A stretch of DNA of 64,000 nucleotides from Colwellia sp. 12G3 (GCF_002836775.1 NZ_PJAQ01000032.1:124001-188000); one strand, 5' to 3'; counted from the stretch's first letter, positions 16,730 to 27,025 are shown. Notes: a model not told the origin generated them from the sequence alone. Translations and numbers: made by a program.

Positions 16730-18310
16730 ATGAAGTTACTTAGTTGTACCGTGTTTTTAATGACATTGCTTTTGTCATTTGTTGCAACAAGCTATGCAAG
16801 TAGCACGGCTGAAAAAAATATCAAGATTGAACAAGCTGTTGCCCTCGCCATGAGTACTTTCCAAGTACCCGGTGTAGCAGTAGCCATTATCAAAGATAAT
16901 AAAGTAGTAATGAGCAAAGGTTTTGGTGTGATTGAGCAGGGTAAATCCGCCAAAGTTACCGCTGATACCTTGTTTGGTATTGCTTCAAACACTAAAGCAA
17001 TGACCGCAGCGTTATTGGCCAATTTAGTCGACGAAGGTAAGCTAACTTGGCAAACCAAGGTTATTGATATCATCCCTGAATTTCAAATGCCTGATGCCTA
17101 TGTTACCCGTGAATTTACCATCACGGATTTGCTAGCTCATAATTCAGGTTTAGGTAAAGGTGCAGGTGACCTAATGATTTGGCCACATACTACGCTAACG
17201 AATGCTGATGTTATTAAAGGGCTAAAATATTTACCTGAAGCCTCAAGCTTCCGTAGTGAGTTTGCTTACGATAATTTGCTCTATATTGTTGGTGGAGAGG
17301 TGATTGCTCGTATTACGGGACAAACTTGGAACGAGGTAGTGCAAGCGCGTATTTTTACCCCCTTGGGTATGAAAAATACCCGTGCAGCTTTTTCATTGAT
17401 TGGTGAGAATAATAAAAATGTTGCCAGAGCTCATGTGCCTCTTAAAGGAAAGCTAAATGTTGTCGGTGGTAACTTCATCGAAAGGTTTGGTGCAGCAGCT
17501 TCAGTAGCATCTAGCGTTAATGATATGAGTTTGTGGTTACAGACTCAGTTAAATCACGGCGCATACGGTAATGAATTAAGTGGTAAGTCGGCCCGATTGT
17601 TTTCAGCTGAACAAAGTCGATTTATGTGGCAAGCGCGTACTATATTGCCTGTTAAAGAAGAAGAAACCCAGCAAGATAAAACTCACTTTTCTGCTTATGG
17701 TTTAGGCTGGTTTATGAAAGACTATCATGGGGTGAAGTTAATTCATCACAGTGGTGGTATTTTAGGTATGGTGTCAAAAGTGGTACTGGTACCAGAAGAA
17801 GATCTCGCTATGGTAATTCTAACTAACCAACAGTCGGGTTATGCCTTCAATGCTATTTATCAGCAAATCTTAAATGAGTATCTTGAATTACCAGAAAAAG
17901 ATTGGATTGCGTATTATCACGAAAAACAGCAAAAAAATGCTGAGAAAGAAAAGAAGCGCTTAGCGAAAGCGGCTGATTCAGTTCATAAAAATTCAGCGCA
18001 TTCATTAGCATTACGTGATTATGCACAGACGTATGTTGATAACTGGTATGGCGAAATTAAGGTTAGCTTTAAAAATAATAAACTACACATGCAGTTCAGT
18101 AATACCGAAGATTTAAAAGGTACTTTAGAGCATTATCAGCATAATACCTTTATTGTTCGTTGGCATGATAGAACGCTTGAGGCTGATGCTTTTGTTAACT
18201 TTAATCTTAATGAAGAAGGGACTATTAACTACGCCACGATGAAAGCAGTATCAAAGGCAACAGACTTTAGTTTTGATTTTCATGACTTAAAACTAAGACC
18301 CAAAAAATAA
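16730..18310 (+). CDS. Exported serine hydrolase of the beta-lactamase (class C / PBP-like) family
   Basis: A 526-residue protein with a signal peptide (about 1-23, ending ATSYA). The serine hydrolase domain (about 30-385) shows the active-site motifs of penicillin-recognising enzymes: S86-N-T-K89, Y180-D-N182 and H340-S-G (in place of KTG). A C-terminal DUF3471-like domain (about 420-526) follows. Such proteins are usually esterases or peptidases acting in the periplasm and need not confer beta-lactam resistance. An AGGAAG ribosome binding site lies 6 bp before the ATG. A strong terminator follows, so it is probably monocistronic. Confidence 0.85.
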   Translation: MKLLSCTVFLMTLLLSFVATSYASSTAEKNIKIEQAVALAMSTFQVPGVAVAIIKDNKVVMSKGFGVIEQGKSAKVTADTLFGIASNTKAMTAALLANLVDEGKLTWQTKVIDIIPEFQMPDAYVTREFTITDLLAHNSGLGKGAGDLMIWPHTTLTNADVIKGLKYLPEASSFRSEFAYDNLLYIVGGEVIARITGQTWNEVVQARIFTPLGMKNTRAAFSLIGENNKNVARAHVPLKGKLNVVGGNFIERFGAAASVASSVNDMSLWLQTQLNHGAYGNELSGKSARLFSAEQSRFMWQARTILPVKEEETQQDKTHFSAYGLGWFMKDYHGVKLIHHSGGILGMVSKVVLVPEEDLAMVILTNQQSGYAFNAIYQQILNEYLELPEKDWIAYYHEKQQKNAEKEKKRLAKAADSVHKNSAHSLALRDYAQTYVDNWYGEIKVSFKNNKLHMQFSNTEDLKGTLEHYQHNTFIVRWHDRTLEADAFVNFNLNEEGTINYATMKAVSKATDFSFDFHDLKLRPKK

Positions 18311-18360
18311 GCACTATATATTAATGATCTGGTTTATTTTGGTGAAAGTAGACTTTATAA

Positions 18361-18387
18361 AGGAGTACTGATAAGTACTCCTTTTTT
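18361..18387 (+). terminator. Terminator after the serine hydrolase gene
   Basis: A 9-bp perfect stem (AGGAGTACT / AGTACTCCT) with a GATA loop and a run of T residues, 50 bp after the stop. Confidence 0.9.
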
Positions 18388-18427
18388 GTTTTTATCGCAG
18401 AGATAATTAATCAATATAGTGGGTGTG

Positions 18428-18991
18428 TTAGCGCAGAAATTGAGTTTTACCTTGGCGCTTATGAATAACATCATTAATATTTAATTGGCTATTGTTATTT
18501 GATGTTTTGAGCTTAGCGCCTTCATGGTTCAATAACCATAATTTCCGTTCAATACCTCCCGCATAACCTGTTAATGAACCATCACCACCGATAACGCGAT
18601 GACAAGGTACAATCAGTGTAATGGGGTTTCTGCCATTAGCACCACCAATCGCTTGAGAGGCTTTTGGTTTATTAATCATCTTGGCTATTTCACCGTAGGA
18701 TTTTACAGTACCAAAAGGAATTTTTGCTAAACAGTCCCATACGGTCTGCTGAAATGGTGTGCCTTGAGGGTCTAGTGGTACAGTAAACACTTGACGCTGC
18801 CCAGCAAAGTATTCTGTTAATTGTTTTTTGCACTGTACTGTAATGTCATTAACCTTGCTTTGGGCTTTTTGGTCACCAGAAGCTTTATCACCAGAAGGCT
18901 TATCACCGCAAAAGATGGCTTGGCAAATACCTTGTTCGGTTGCCATAAATTCAAATAAGCCTAACGGTGTGTCGAGGTAATCAATAAACAT
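18428..18991 (-). CDS. ogt: Methylated-DNA--protein-cysteine methyltransferase
   Basis: A 187-residue suicide DNA-repair protein that transfers alkyl groups from O6-alkylguanine to itself. The C-terminal domain has the helix-turn-helix segment SYGEIAKMINKPKASQAIGG and the active site PCHRV with acceptor Cys130. The N-terminal part contains a short Lys/Ser/Asp-rich insert (KPSGDKASGDQKAQSK, about 31-46) that is longer than usual. It follows rsmD on the same strand 45 bp downstream, so the two may share a transcript. There is no Ada-type regulatory domain. Confidence 0.92.
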   Translation of the reverse strand: MFIDYLDTPLGLFEFMATEQGICQAIFCGDKPSGDKASGDQKAQSKVNDITVQCKKQLTEYFAGQRQVFTVPLDPQGTPFQQTVWDCLAKIPFGTVKSYGEIAKMINKPKASQAIGGANGRNPITLIVPCHRVIGGDGSLTGYAGGIERKLWLLNHEGAKLKTSNNNSQLNINDVIHKRQGKTQFLR

Positions 18992-19036
18992 GGTCGTGTC
19001 TCCAAGGCTAAAATGTCGCTAAGGCTAATGCTAATG

Positions 19037-19672
19037 CTAAGGTTGATATTGATAGAGGCGATAGACAACTTGACCAGTTACTTTTTCTTTAAGTAATTGC
19101 CAGTTCGCTGGTATAACTTGCTCGCTTTCTGCTTCCATTTCTACATAAATGAGAGCGTCTTCAGCTAAACCACAGTGATTTAATAATTGCGCGGCTTGCT
19201 CTACTAATTGTTTTCTAAAAGGGGGATCGAGAAACACTAAATCAAAGGGCTTGTGTTCACTTGTTGACCCCGGTTTAAGCAAACCTTTTTTAAGGAACAC
19301 AAGAGCGTCACTATGAACAACGTTAAGATTATCAGCCTGGAGTAATTCCTTATTCTCTAATAGCTGTTTTGCTGCCGCTCTATTTAATTCAACCAAGGTG
19401 ACTTGATCGGCACCCCGAGATAAAGCTTCAAAGCCTAAGCCACCAGAGCCAGCAAAGCAATCTAAGCAGTTAGCTTGAGCAATATAAGGCATGAGCCAGT
19501 TAAATACAGTTTCTTTAACTCTATCGGTTGTGGGTCTTAATCCCTCAGCCATTAAAACAGGTAATTTTCTGCCTTTATATTTACCTGCAATAATACGTAT
19601 TTTACCGGCAGACTTACCCTGACCTTTCCCTGAAAGGGGCTTTTTACTTAGTTGTGTTCTTACTTGATTCAT
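19037..19672 (-). CDS. rsmD: 16S rRNA (guanine(966)-N(2))-methyltransferase
   Basis: A 211-residue AdoMet-dependent methyltransferase that modifies G966 of 16S rRNA in the small subunit. It shows the family start IRIIAGKYKGRKLPVL, the AdoMet motif LDCFAGSGGLGFEALSRGA and the catalytic DPPF. It is divergent from ftsY, the same arrangement as in Escherichia coli and most gammaproteobacteria, which supports the call. It is longer at the N-terminus by about 20 basic residues than the E. coli protein. Confidence 0.93.
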   Translation of the reverse strand: MNQVRTQLSKKPLSGKGQGKSAGKIRIIAGKYKGRKLPVLMAEGLRPTTDRVKETVFNWLMPYIAQANCLDCFAGSGGLGFEALSRGADQVTLVELNRAAAKQLLENKELLQADNLNVVHSDALVFLKKGLLKPGSTSEHKPFDLVFLDPPFRKQLVEQAAQLLNHCGLAEDALIYVEMEAESEQVIPANWQLLKEKVTGQVVYRLYQYQP

Positions 19673-19810
19673 ATCACTGACAATTTTGCTATTAAGTGCT
19701 AATATAGCGCCAATTTTATCCTTGTTTACTCTTTATACCAAGTAGATTAATTAATCCTCTTAGTATCACAGTAAACAAATTCAGTCTGTAATATATTTAG
19801 GTAACTAAAA

Positions 19811-21301
19811 GTGTCGAAGAAAAAAGGTATGTTGTCTTGGTTAGGCTTTGGCAAAAAAGAAAAGCAACCAAGCACTGAAGAAAGTCAAAATGAAATTCAA
19901 TCCGCTGTTGAAGCCGAAGTGGCCACTGTAGTAGACGCAGTTGAACCCTTAGCTGAGTCAGTCGAGCAAGTTGTCGAACTAACGGTTGAGCCGGTAATAG
20001 AGCAAACTGAAGAGCAAGAAACTTCCGTTTCTGTTATTCCAAGCCCTGGTAATGTTGCTGAAGATGTCAGTGCTCTTGATCCCATTATCGAAGATGCAAG
20101 TGTCGATATTACAGAGCCAGTAGCCGTTGAGCCAATAACAGAGCCTGTAATTGAAGAAATTGTTTCGCTTGCTGAACCTGAATTAGCGAGTGAACTTGCT
20201 ATTGAAGCGTTACCCGAAGCTAAATTATTAGCCGCAATGGAAGCTGCAGAGCAAGTTGAACCCCTTGATGAAGTTATTGTTGTTGACGAACCAGCGTTAG
20301 AGGTTGTAGAGCAGCCGTCAGTTGATACCCCTACAGTATCAGAGCCAAAAGACGAAGAGACTGATGAGGTTAAAGCAGAAACTAAGCTTGGCTTCTTTGC
20401 TCGCTTAAAGCAGGGCTTAAGTAAAACGAGACAAAATTTAGGTGACGGTTTAATTGATTTGTTTCGTGGTAAACAAATTGATGATGACTTGTTTGAAGAA
20501 TTAGAGACCCATTTGCTATTGGCTGATGTCGGTGTTGAAACCACCATGAAAATTATCGATTCATTAACGCAAAGTGCTAGTCGAAAACAGTTAAAAGATG
20601 CTTCAGCCTTGTATGAATTGCTTAAAATAGAATTAAAGAAAATTATTGCTGATGTTAGCCAGCCGTTAGTTATTCCTGAAGGTGAAGGACCTTTTGTTAT
20701 ACTTATGGTTGGCGTTAATGGTGTTGGTAAAACTACGACCATTGGTAAGCTCGCTAAGCAATTTCAAGCACAAGGTAAATCGGTAATACTTGCCGCGGGC
20801 GATACTTTTAGAGCCGCTGCCGTTGAGCAATTGCAAGTGTGGGGTGAGCGCAATAATATCCCTGTTATCGCTCAGCATACCGGTGCAGATAGTGCTTCGG
20901 TTATTTTTGATGCTATCAGCGCCGCAAAAGCGCGTAAAGTTGATGTCATCATTGCCGATACTGCAGGGCGTTTACAAAATAAAGCGCATTTGATGGAAGA
21001 ATTGAAAAAAGTCGTGCGAGTAATGAAAAAGTTAGACGTTAACGCGCCTCATGAGGTAATGCTAACCCTTGATGCTGGCACAGGTCAAAATGCCTTAAGT
21101 CAAACCAAGTTGTTTGACGAAGCTGTTGGTCTTACGGGCTTAACCATTACGAAGCTCGATGGTACCGCCAAAGGTGGTGTTATTTTTGCCGTGGCAGATA
21201 AACACAGTATTCCTATCCGATATTTAGGCGTTGGTGAAGGTATCGATGATTTAAGACCTTTTAATGGTGATGATTTTATTGAGGCTCTGTTTAGTAAGTA
21301 G
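19811..21301 (+). CDS. ftsY: Signal recognition particle receptor FtsY
   Basis: A 496-residue GTPase that receives SRP-ribosome complexes at the inner membrane for co-translational insertion. Residues about 10-190 form the acidic, low-complexity A domain rich in Glu, Val and Pro; residues about 195-496 form the NG domain with GVNGVGKTTTIGK (P-loop, near 300), DTAGRLQNK and TKLDGTAKGG. It opens with GTG. It heads the conserved ftsY-ftsE-ftsX-rpoH block, but a 138-bp gap with an inverted repeat separates it from ftsE. Confidence 0.96.
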   Translation: MSKKKGMLSWLGFGKKEKQPSTEESQNEIQSAVEAEVATVVDAVEPLAESVEQVVELTVEPVIEQTEEQETSVSVIPSPGNVAEDVSALDPIIEDASVDITEPVAVEPITEPVIEEIVSLAEPELASELAIEALPEAKLLAAMEAAEQVEPLDEVIVVDEPALEVVEQPSVDTPTVSEPKDEETDEVKAETKLGFFARLKQGLSKTRQNLGDGLIDLFRGKQIDDDLFEELETHLLLADVGVETTMKIIDSLTQSASRKQLKDASALYELLKIELKKIIADVSQPLVIPEGEGPFVILMVGVNGVGKTTTIGKLAKQFQAQGKSVILAAGDTFRAAAVEQLQVWGERNNIPVIAQHTGADSASVIFDAISAAKARKVDVIIADTAGRLQNKAHLMEELKKVVRVMKKLDVNAPHEVMLTLDAGTGQNALSQTKLFDEAVGLTGLTITKLDGTAKGGVIFAVADKHSIPIRYLGVGEGIDDLRPFNGDDFIEALFSK

Positions 21302-21311
21302 CTTTAAATGC

Positions 21312-21383
21312 ATACTCAAACAGCTTCTAGGTTAATGAATTTATTCGCTATATGAAATAAGCGCTTTGAAGTCGTTTGAGTAT
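21312..21383. repeat. 72-bp inverted-repeat element between ftsY and ftsE
   Basis: The left end ATACTCAAACAGCTTC and the complement of the right end (ATACTCAAACGACTTC) differ at two positions, forming 16-bp terminal inverted repeats. The interior is AT-rich with no gene. There is no T run. It looks like a repeated intergenic element. Confidence 0.65.
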
Positions 21384-21439
21384 ACCAGCGGAATTGTGCT
21401 AAGTTAGCCAGCTTACTCGTGCAATAAATAAAAAATAAT

Positions 21440-22147
21440 ATGATTAATTTCAATAAGGTAAATAAAACCTACCCAGGCGGTTTTCTGGCATTAAAACAAG
21501 TAAGTTTTAGTCTGGAAAGCGGTGAAATGGCGTTTTTAACAGGCCATTCCGGTGCAGGTAAAAGTACCTTATTAAAACTAATATCCTTAATGGAAAAGCC
21601 TAGCTCTGGCAGTATTCAAGTCAATCATACTGAGCTATCCGACATTCAGTACAAGCAAGTTCCCTATGTACGTCGCGGTATCGGCATGATTTTTCAAAGT
21701 CATAACCTACTTAAAGATCGCACTGTTTTTGATAATGTTGCTTTACCTTTGATTATTGAAGGTGTCAGTCACAAAGAAATTAAAAAACGTGTGGCAACCG
21801 CTTTAGACAAGGTACATTTAAGTGCCAAGTTGAAATGTTACCCTCATATGCTCTCGGGTGGTGAGCAACAGCGTGTTGGTATAGCTCGCGCTATTGTTAA
21901 TAAACCACCCATTCTGCTTGCCGATGAACCGACCGGAAATTTAGATCCTAAATTGTCTTTAGATATTATTCGTTTATTTGAAGAATTTAATGCTGCGGGT
22001 GTAACTGTATTAATTGCTACTCATGACTTAGGTTTAATTGCCCGTATGAAATACCGTACGTTGACCCTTAAAGAGGGCACTATGATTAATGATGGCATTA
22101 TTGAAGGTCTACAAGCGCAGGGGGCGGCTGATGAGCAATATTCATAG
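21440..22147 (+). CDS. ftsE: Cell division ATP-binding protein FtsE
   Basis: A 235-residue ABC ATPase that pairs with FtsX at the division site and drives activation of septal murein hydrolases. Visible motifs are Walker [10 protein letters not shown], the signature [15 protein letters not shown], Walker [13 protein letters not shown] and the switch His in ATHD. Length fits the family. The ribosome binding site is poor (A/T-rich leader). Its end overlaps the start of ftsX by 17 bp, indicating translational coupling. Confidence 0.95.
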   Translation: MINFNKVNKTYPGGFLALKQVSFSLESGEMAFLTGHSGAGKSTLLKLISLMEKPSSGSIQVNHTELSDIQYKQVPYVRRGIGMIFQSHNLLKDRTVFDNVALPLIIEGVSHKEIKKRVATALDKVHLSAKLKCYPHMLSGGEQQRVGIARAIVNKPPILLADEPTGNLDPKLSLDIIRLFEEFNAAGVTVLIATHDLGLIARMKYRTLTLKEGTMINDGIIEGLQAQGAADEQYS

Positions 22148-23105
22148 TAGTGGGTTAAAAGATCGATCAAGTTTATTAACTCGCCTGTTAACGTTACCTA
22201 TTCGACATGTTCAACAAGCCGTAGGCAGTTTAGGTAATTTATGGCGAACACCTTTTACTACCGTAATGACAATTTTTGTATTAGGTATCAGCTTGGCATT
22301 ACCAGCAACTTTACACCTGTTTGTGAAAAATGCTCAACAAGTCAGTGAGCAATGGGATAGCGCCTCTCAAATCACCTTGTTTTTAAAGCTATCAACCAGT
22401 GAAAAGAGCGCACAAAATTTAGTAAAACGCATCAGTTTATATAATGACGTTGCAGAAGTACGTTATATCTCGGCTAAGCAAGCCTTAAAAGAATTTAAGA
22501 TTTTATCAGGTTTTGGTCAGTCACTTGAATATTTAGATAAAAATCCATTACCCGCAACACTGCTAGTAACGCCCACACAAAGAGCTAGCCAAGCACAAGC
22601 TGCCAATGCTTTATTAGCGAAGCTGAGTAAAGAACGTGAAGTCGAACAAGGCAAGCTTGATTTAGAGTGGTTAACGCGATTAGAAGCCATGGCACGTTTA
22701 ATAGAAAATATTGTCTTAGGCGTAGCATTATTGTTATGTTTATCTGTTGTACTTATTGTTGGTAATACTATTCGATTAGCCATAGTAAATGAAAAAGATG
22801 CCATTGCTATTATGAAGTTGGTTGGCGCGACAGATAGCTTCATTCAGAGACCTTTTTTATATTCAGGTATTTGGTATGGTATTTTTGGTGGCATACTTTC
22901 TTGTATCACAGTGACACTGCTTGCTTGGTACTTAGGTTACGCTATAAGTGATTTAAGTGAGCTTTATCAAAGTAATTTCCAATTACAGGGCTTAGCAGTA
23001 AGTGAAGCATTAATGCTGATCGGTTTTGCTATCATACTTGCCCTTGTCGGTAGTTACATATCAGTAAGTCAACATATTAAAGCGATAGAGCCTAATGCAG
23101 ATTGA
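22131..23105 (+). CDS. ftsX: Cell division protein FtsX
   Basis: About 324 residues from ATG 22131, chosen because of the CAGGGGG ribosome binding site just upstream and the overlap with ftsE; an in-frame ATG at 22089 is less likely. Four membrane segments are visible: one near residue 40-60 and three in the last 140 residues, with a large periplasmic domain between the first and second, the topology of FtsX. It forms the FtsEX complex with the preceding gene. Confidence 0.93.
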   Translation: MSNIHSSGLKDRSSLLTRLLTLPIRHVQQAVGSLGNLWRTPFTTVMTIFVLGISLALPATLHLFVKNAQQVSEQWDSASQITLFLKLSTSEKSAQNLVKRISLYNDVAEVRYISAKQALKEFKILSGFGQSLEYLDKNPLPATLLVTPTQRASQAQAANALLAKLSKEREVEQGKLDLEWLTRLEAMARLIENIVLGVALLLCLSVVLIVGNTIRLAIVNEKDAIAIMKLVGATDSFIQRPFLYSGIWYGIFGGILSCITVTLLAWYLGYAISDLSELYQSNFQLQGLAVSEALMLIGFAIILALVGSYISVSQHIKAIEPNAD

Positions 23106-23297
23106 TAACTAGCTGTTTCTTAGTAATAATTTCGTAGACTTACAAATAGTCACATTTAATTCATAAAAAAATTGAAAGATCGCCTTGTGAAGCCCTTTCT
23201 ATTAGGCTAATGTTCATGTCGCCTTTATCGCAAAGAGTGTCGATATGTGTTATTATCGCCGGCGAATTAAAGAATAGATTAGAATGGAGAGAGTTTT

Positions 23298-24155
23298 ATG
23301 AGTCAAACAATGCAACTTACCTTACCACAAAGTGGAAGTATCGAAGCATACCAGCGATCCGCGTACAGCATCCCTATGCTAACTGCAGATAAAGAGCATG
23401 ATCTGGCTACTCGTCTCTATAACGACAATGATTTATCAGCGGCACAAGAATTAATTATGTCGCACTTACGTTTTGTTATTCATGTTGCTAAAGGTTACTC
23501 AGGTTATGGTTTACCCCATGCTGATTTAGTACAAGAAGGCAACGTGGGTTTGATGAAAGCGGTTAAACGTTTTAATCCTGAAGTAGGTGTCCGCTTAGTT
23601 TCTTTTGCTGTGCATTGGATAAAAGCAGAAATTCATGAATATGTGCTGAAAAATTGGCGCATTGTTAAAGTTGCTACCACGAAAGCACAACGTAAATTAT
23701 TTTTCAATCTACGGAAAAATAAGAAACGTTTAGGCTGGTTTAGCACTGAAGAAGTCAATACAGTAGCTGAAAACCTGGGTGTCACAACGAAAGATGTTAT
23801 GGAAATGGAATCTCGTATGAGTAGCTATGACCAAGCATTTGAATTATCTAAAGATGATGATGACAATCTTGGCGCTAGTAATTTTTCACCTGCTCAATAC
23901 CTTCAAGACAAACAATCAGATTTAGCGGTTGAAGTTGAAAATGACAATTGGGACAATCACGCTAATAAACGTTTATCAACAGCACTTGTTACGCTTGATG
24001 AACGCAGCCAGGATATTATTAAGACGCGCTGGTTAACGGAAGATAAAACGACGTTACAAGAGCTAGCGAATAAGTATGAAATATCAGCAGAACGTGTAAG
24101 ACAATTAGAAAAAAATGCCTTATCAAAATTAAAAAATACTATGGTATTTGATTAA
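23298..24155 (+). CDS. rpoH: RNA polymerase sigma-32 factor (heat shock)
   Basis: A 285-residue sigma factor that directs RNA polymerase to heat-shock promoters. Region 2 is seen around [19 protein letters not shown] and [19 protein letters not shown]; the RpoH box [10 protein letters not shown] is present; region 4 ends the protein ([20 protein letters not shown]). It starts with a GGAGAG ribosome binding site. It follows ftsX as in E. coli, with a 192-bp gap that probably holds its own promoters. A terminator follows. Confidence 0.96.
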   Translation: MSQTMQLTLPQSGSIEAYQRSAYSIPMLTADKEHDLATRLYNDNDLSAAQELIMSHLRFVIHVAKGYSGYGLPHADLVQEGNVGLMKAVKRFNPEVGVRLVSFAVHWIKAEIHEYVLKNWRIVKVATTKAQRKLFFNLRKNKKRLGWFSTEEVNTVAENLGVTTKDVMEMESRMSSYDQAFELSKDDDDNLGASNFSPAQYLQDKQSDLAVEVENDNWDNHANKRLSTALVTLDERSQDIIKTRWLTEDKTTLQELANKYEISAERVRQLEKNALSKLKNTMVFD

Positions 24156-24183
24156 CGTTCAGTAATAAAAAGCACTCAAAAGA

Positions 24184-24206
24184 ACCGACGTAATGTCGGT
24201 TTTTTT
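24184..24206 (+). terminator. Terminator after rpoH
   Basis: A 6-bp GC-rich stem (ACCGAC / GTCGGT) with a 5-base loop and seven T residues, 28 bp after the rpoH stop. Confidence 0.85.
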
Positions 24207-24451
24207 ATGTCCGCAATATCAATTTAACTTTGTTAAATGCTTCTTTAAGTGGACCGACCTCAATAGACAAGCTAAAAAACGACCATCCTGTTTACAAGTA
24301 GTTATACCTACTAACGCAAAAGTCACCACTTCGTTACAGGCTTAACTAAGTTACAACACTTGAACACGAACTTTTGCAAATAAATCACGCAGTATTGTTG
24401 GTAATTGATAAACATCAGTTTCCAATAAACTAACGATAAAAGGTAGAAGTA

Positions 24452-26950
24452 ATGAGCCTAAGAACAGCCAGAAAGAATATAGTTAACCGTGCAGTAATGT
24501 TTGCCCTTGCAACAACATCGGTCACAACAGTACAAGTCTTTGCCGAAGAAGGCGTAGAAGAAGTAGAACGTATTGCCGTAACCGGTTCTCGTATCAACAG
24601 AACTGACATAGAAAGTGCTAGCCCAGTAACAGTGATTTCTTCAGATTTTATCGCTCAGAGTGGTTTTACTTCAGTACAAGAAATACTCTCAATGCAACCC
24701 GCTGCTGCAGGTATGAGCTTAGGTGCTACATCTAACAACGGCTCAGGTGGTTCAGCAACAGTTAACTTACGTGGTATGGGAACTCAGCGTACGTTAGTTT
24801 TAATGAATGGTCGCCGCATGGTAGCCTCGGGTACAGGTGCGGACTCTTCAGTAGATTTAAATACTATTCCGGTATCAATGATCCAATCCATTGAAATCTT
24901 AAAAGATGGTGCTTCTGCTGTTTATGGTTCTGACGCTATCGCTGGTGTTGTTAACATCATTACCAAGAAAGATTATGTCGGTACAGAAATAACTGCTGAC
25001 GGCAGCATTACTGATAAAGGTGATGGCGAAAGTGGCGGTCTTAGTATTTTACATGGCAGTGAAGTTGCCGGTGGTAACTTAGTTGTTGGCTTACAATATT
25101 CAAATCGTGGTGAGATTATTCAATCGGACCGTGATTTTGTACCTGCAGGTGAATCATCCTATGTACCAGAAGGCTCCTTAGGTGGCATGGTGCCAGATAA
25201 AGAAAATGGTGGCTGGAAAGAACGTGATACGTCTTATGATTATACCGATGATAGTTATGCACAAACACCAAATGAGCTCTTTAGTTTGTTTAGTAGTTTT
25301 AATACAGAAATTGCGGATGATACTGAGTTAAGTTTTGATTTGATGTATACACGTCGTGAATCAAATCAGCAAATGGCTCCACAACCAGCAGCAATTGATT
25401 TAGCTGTATGTCTGCCAGGTGAAGCAAATATAGGTAACTGTATTGATGAAAAGCATACAGGCCAATTTGTAGATGAAGATGGTAACTTGCCAGATGAGTT
25501 ATTATATAAACGCAGAATGACAGATGCCGGTCCTCGGATTTATGAGCAAACTACCGATACTTACCGTGCTTCTATAGGTTTAACCGGTTTTTTAAGCAAT
25601 GATTCTCAGTGGGATATGTCGGCCACTTATGGACGTAATGACTCAAAAGACAGCGTTGGTAACTCAATTCATGCAGGTAATATGGAACAAAGCATTTATC
25701 TAAACCAAGATGAGTGGTTTAGTGGCGATCCAATGAATAGTGACTTCTTAGCAAGTGAAGGCATTATGTACACCGAACAAAATGAAGGTGGCAATGAGCA
25801 GTTTATCTTGGCGGCAGGTTACAGTGGCGTTAATCAATATGACCTTGGTTACGCTGTTGGTGTTGAAAGCCGTTTTGAAAGTGGTTATTACACACCAGAC
25901 TTAATTACTCAAGCGGGTGAGAGTACTGCAGCGCAACAAGACCCAACTGAAGGTAATTATTCGGTACAATCTATTTATGGTGAAATTTCTTTACCCGTAA
26001 CAGATGCTTTCACAGTCGAGGCTGCAACTCGCTATGATAATTATTCAACATTTGGTGGTGCAGCGACATGGAAATTAGGTGCTACTTATAGTATTACCGA
26101 CGGGTTAATGCTTAGAGCCGTGGCTGCAACAGGTTTTAGAGCACCGAGTGTGAGTGAATTATACGGCGGTGACTCAGGTTCTTTTGATTATTTAACTGAC
26201 CCTTGGGGCAGAGAAGAAGACGAACAAATCAAAGTGAACTATACCAGTGATGCAGATTTACAGCCGGAAGAAAGTGAGTCATTTACTGCCGGTGTAGTGT
26301 GGGAAGTAGCCGAAGGTCTTTCTACTACCATGGACTACTGGAAATTTGATATTACTAATGCCATTAGCCGAGTAAATGTGCAAAATGAGATGGGTCAATG
26401 TTTCTCTGGTACAAATCCAGCGTCTTGTGAAACGATTAACATCACACCAGGTGGTGATTTATCTGACATGACGTCAACACTAACTAATATTGGCCAACAG
26501 AATACGTCAGGTATTGATTGGAATATTAGCTATGCTAATGACATGTTTAAAGTGCAACTTGATACTACCTACTTACTTGAGTTTGAAGAAGATGGTATTA
26601 GTTATGAAGGCACTATTGATGGCAATATGGGTGGCTACTCGCAGTTAAAGTCTAACTTAACCGTTAGTACAGAGCTAACTGACGATTTGACCTTGCTGTA
26701 TACGGCTAATTATATCCAAGGCATGGAAGGTAATGCGTGGGGAGATGAGTACGCGACAGATGATGTTATTTATCACAATGTTTCAGCGGCATACCATATT
26801 AATGATGATTGGCAAGTAACGGGGGGTATTAAAAACTTATTGGATACTGAACCTGAAGAAGTTCCCGATGGTAATGATATGAATACAGTACCAAACATCT
26901 ATGATGTGGTTGGCCGTACTTTCTTCATTAATACTTCATATAAATTCTAG
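24452..26950 (+). CDS. TonB-dependent outer-membrane receptor
   Basis: An 832-residue outer-membrane transporter. A signal peptide (about 1-32, ending VQVFAEE) is followed by a plug domain (about 40-165) with the typical VTGSRINRTD, VNLRGMGTQRTLVLMNGRR and LKDGASAVYGSDAIAGVVNI segments, then a long beta-barrel ending in an aromatic residue (FFINTSYKF). It imports a substrate too large for porins using TonB energy. The substrate is unknown; the plug type is common among marine receptors for carbohydrates, peptides or vitamins. No transport or catabolic genes lie beside it. It is flanked by terminators, so it is monocistronic. Confidence 0.9.
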   Translation: MSLRTARKNIVNRAVMFALATTSVTTVQVFAEEGVEEVERIAVTGSRINRTDIESASPVTVISSDFIAQSGFTSVQEILSMQPAAAGMSLGATSNNGSGGSATVNLRGMGTQRTLVLMNGRRMVASGTGADSSVDLNTIPVSMIQSIEILKDGASAVYGSDAIAGVVNIITKKDYVGTEITADGSITDKGDGESGGLSILHGSEVAGGNLVVGLQYSNRGEIIQSDRDFVPAGESSYVPEGSLGGMVPDKENGGWKERDTSYDYTDDSYAQTPNELFSLFSSFNTEIADDTELSFDLMYTRRESNQQMAPQPAAIDLAVCLPGEANIGNCIDEKHTGQFVDEDGNLPDELLYKRRMTDAGPRIYEQTTDTYRASIGLTGFLSNDSQWDMSATYGRNDSKDSVGNSIHAGNMEQSIYLNQDEWFSGDPMNSDFLASEGIMYTEQNEGGNEQFILAAGYSGVNQYDLGYAVGVESRFESGYYTPDLITQAGESTAAQQDPTEGNYSVQSIYGEISLPVTDAFTVEAATRYDNYSTFGGAATWKLGATYSITDGLMLRAVAATGFRAPSVSELYGGDSGSFDYLTDPWGREEDEQIKVNYTSDADLQPEESESFTAGVVWEVAEGLSTTMDYWKFDITNAISRVNVQNEMGQCFSGTNPASCETINITPGGDLSDMTSTLTNIGQQNTSGIDWNISYANDMFKVQLDTTYLLEFEEDGISYEGTIDGNMGGYSQLKSNLTVSTELTDDLTLLYTANYIQGMEGNAWGDEYATDDVIYHNVSAAYHINDDWQVTGGIKNLLDTEPEEVPDGNDMNTVPNIYDVVGRTFFINTSYKF

Positions 26951-27000
26951 TAAGTATAAACAGCTGCTTATATTATAGATAATTCAGTAACTCAAATTAA

Positions 27001-27025
27001 AGGCGACTTCATAGTCGCCTTTTTT
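27001..27025 (+). terminator. Terminator after the TonB-dependent receptor
   Basis: An 8-bp perfect stem (AGGCGACT / AGTCGCCT), a 4-base loop and a T run, 50 bp after the stop. Confidence 0.9.

Noticed and set aside
16730-18310. The serine hydrolase as an antibiotic-resistance beta-lactamase
   Set aside because: The motifs are those of the broad esterase/peptidase group (HSG in place of KTG), and the added C-terminal domain is typical of non-resistance members.
19897-20742. Long minus-strand open frame of 281 codons opposite ftsY
   Set aside because: It is antisense to the A and NG domains of FtsY, and its Ser/Thr-rich low-complexity sequence mirrors the acidic A domain. No ribosome binding site or family match was seen.
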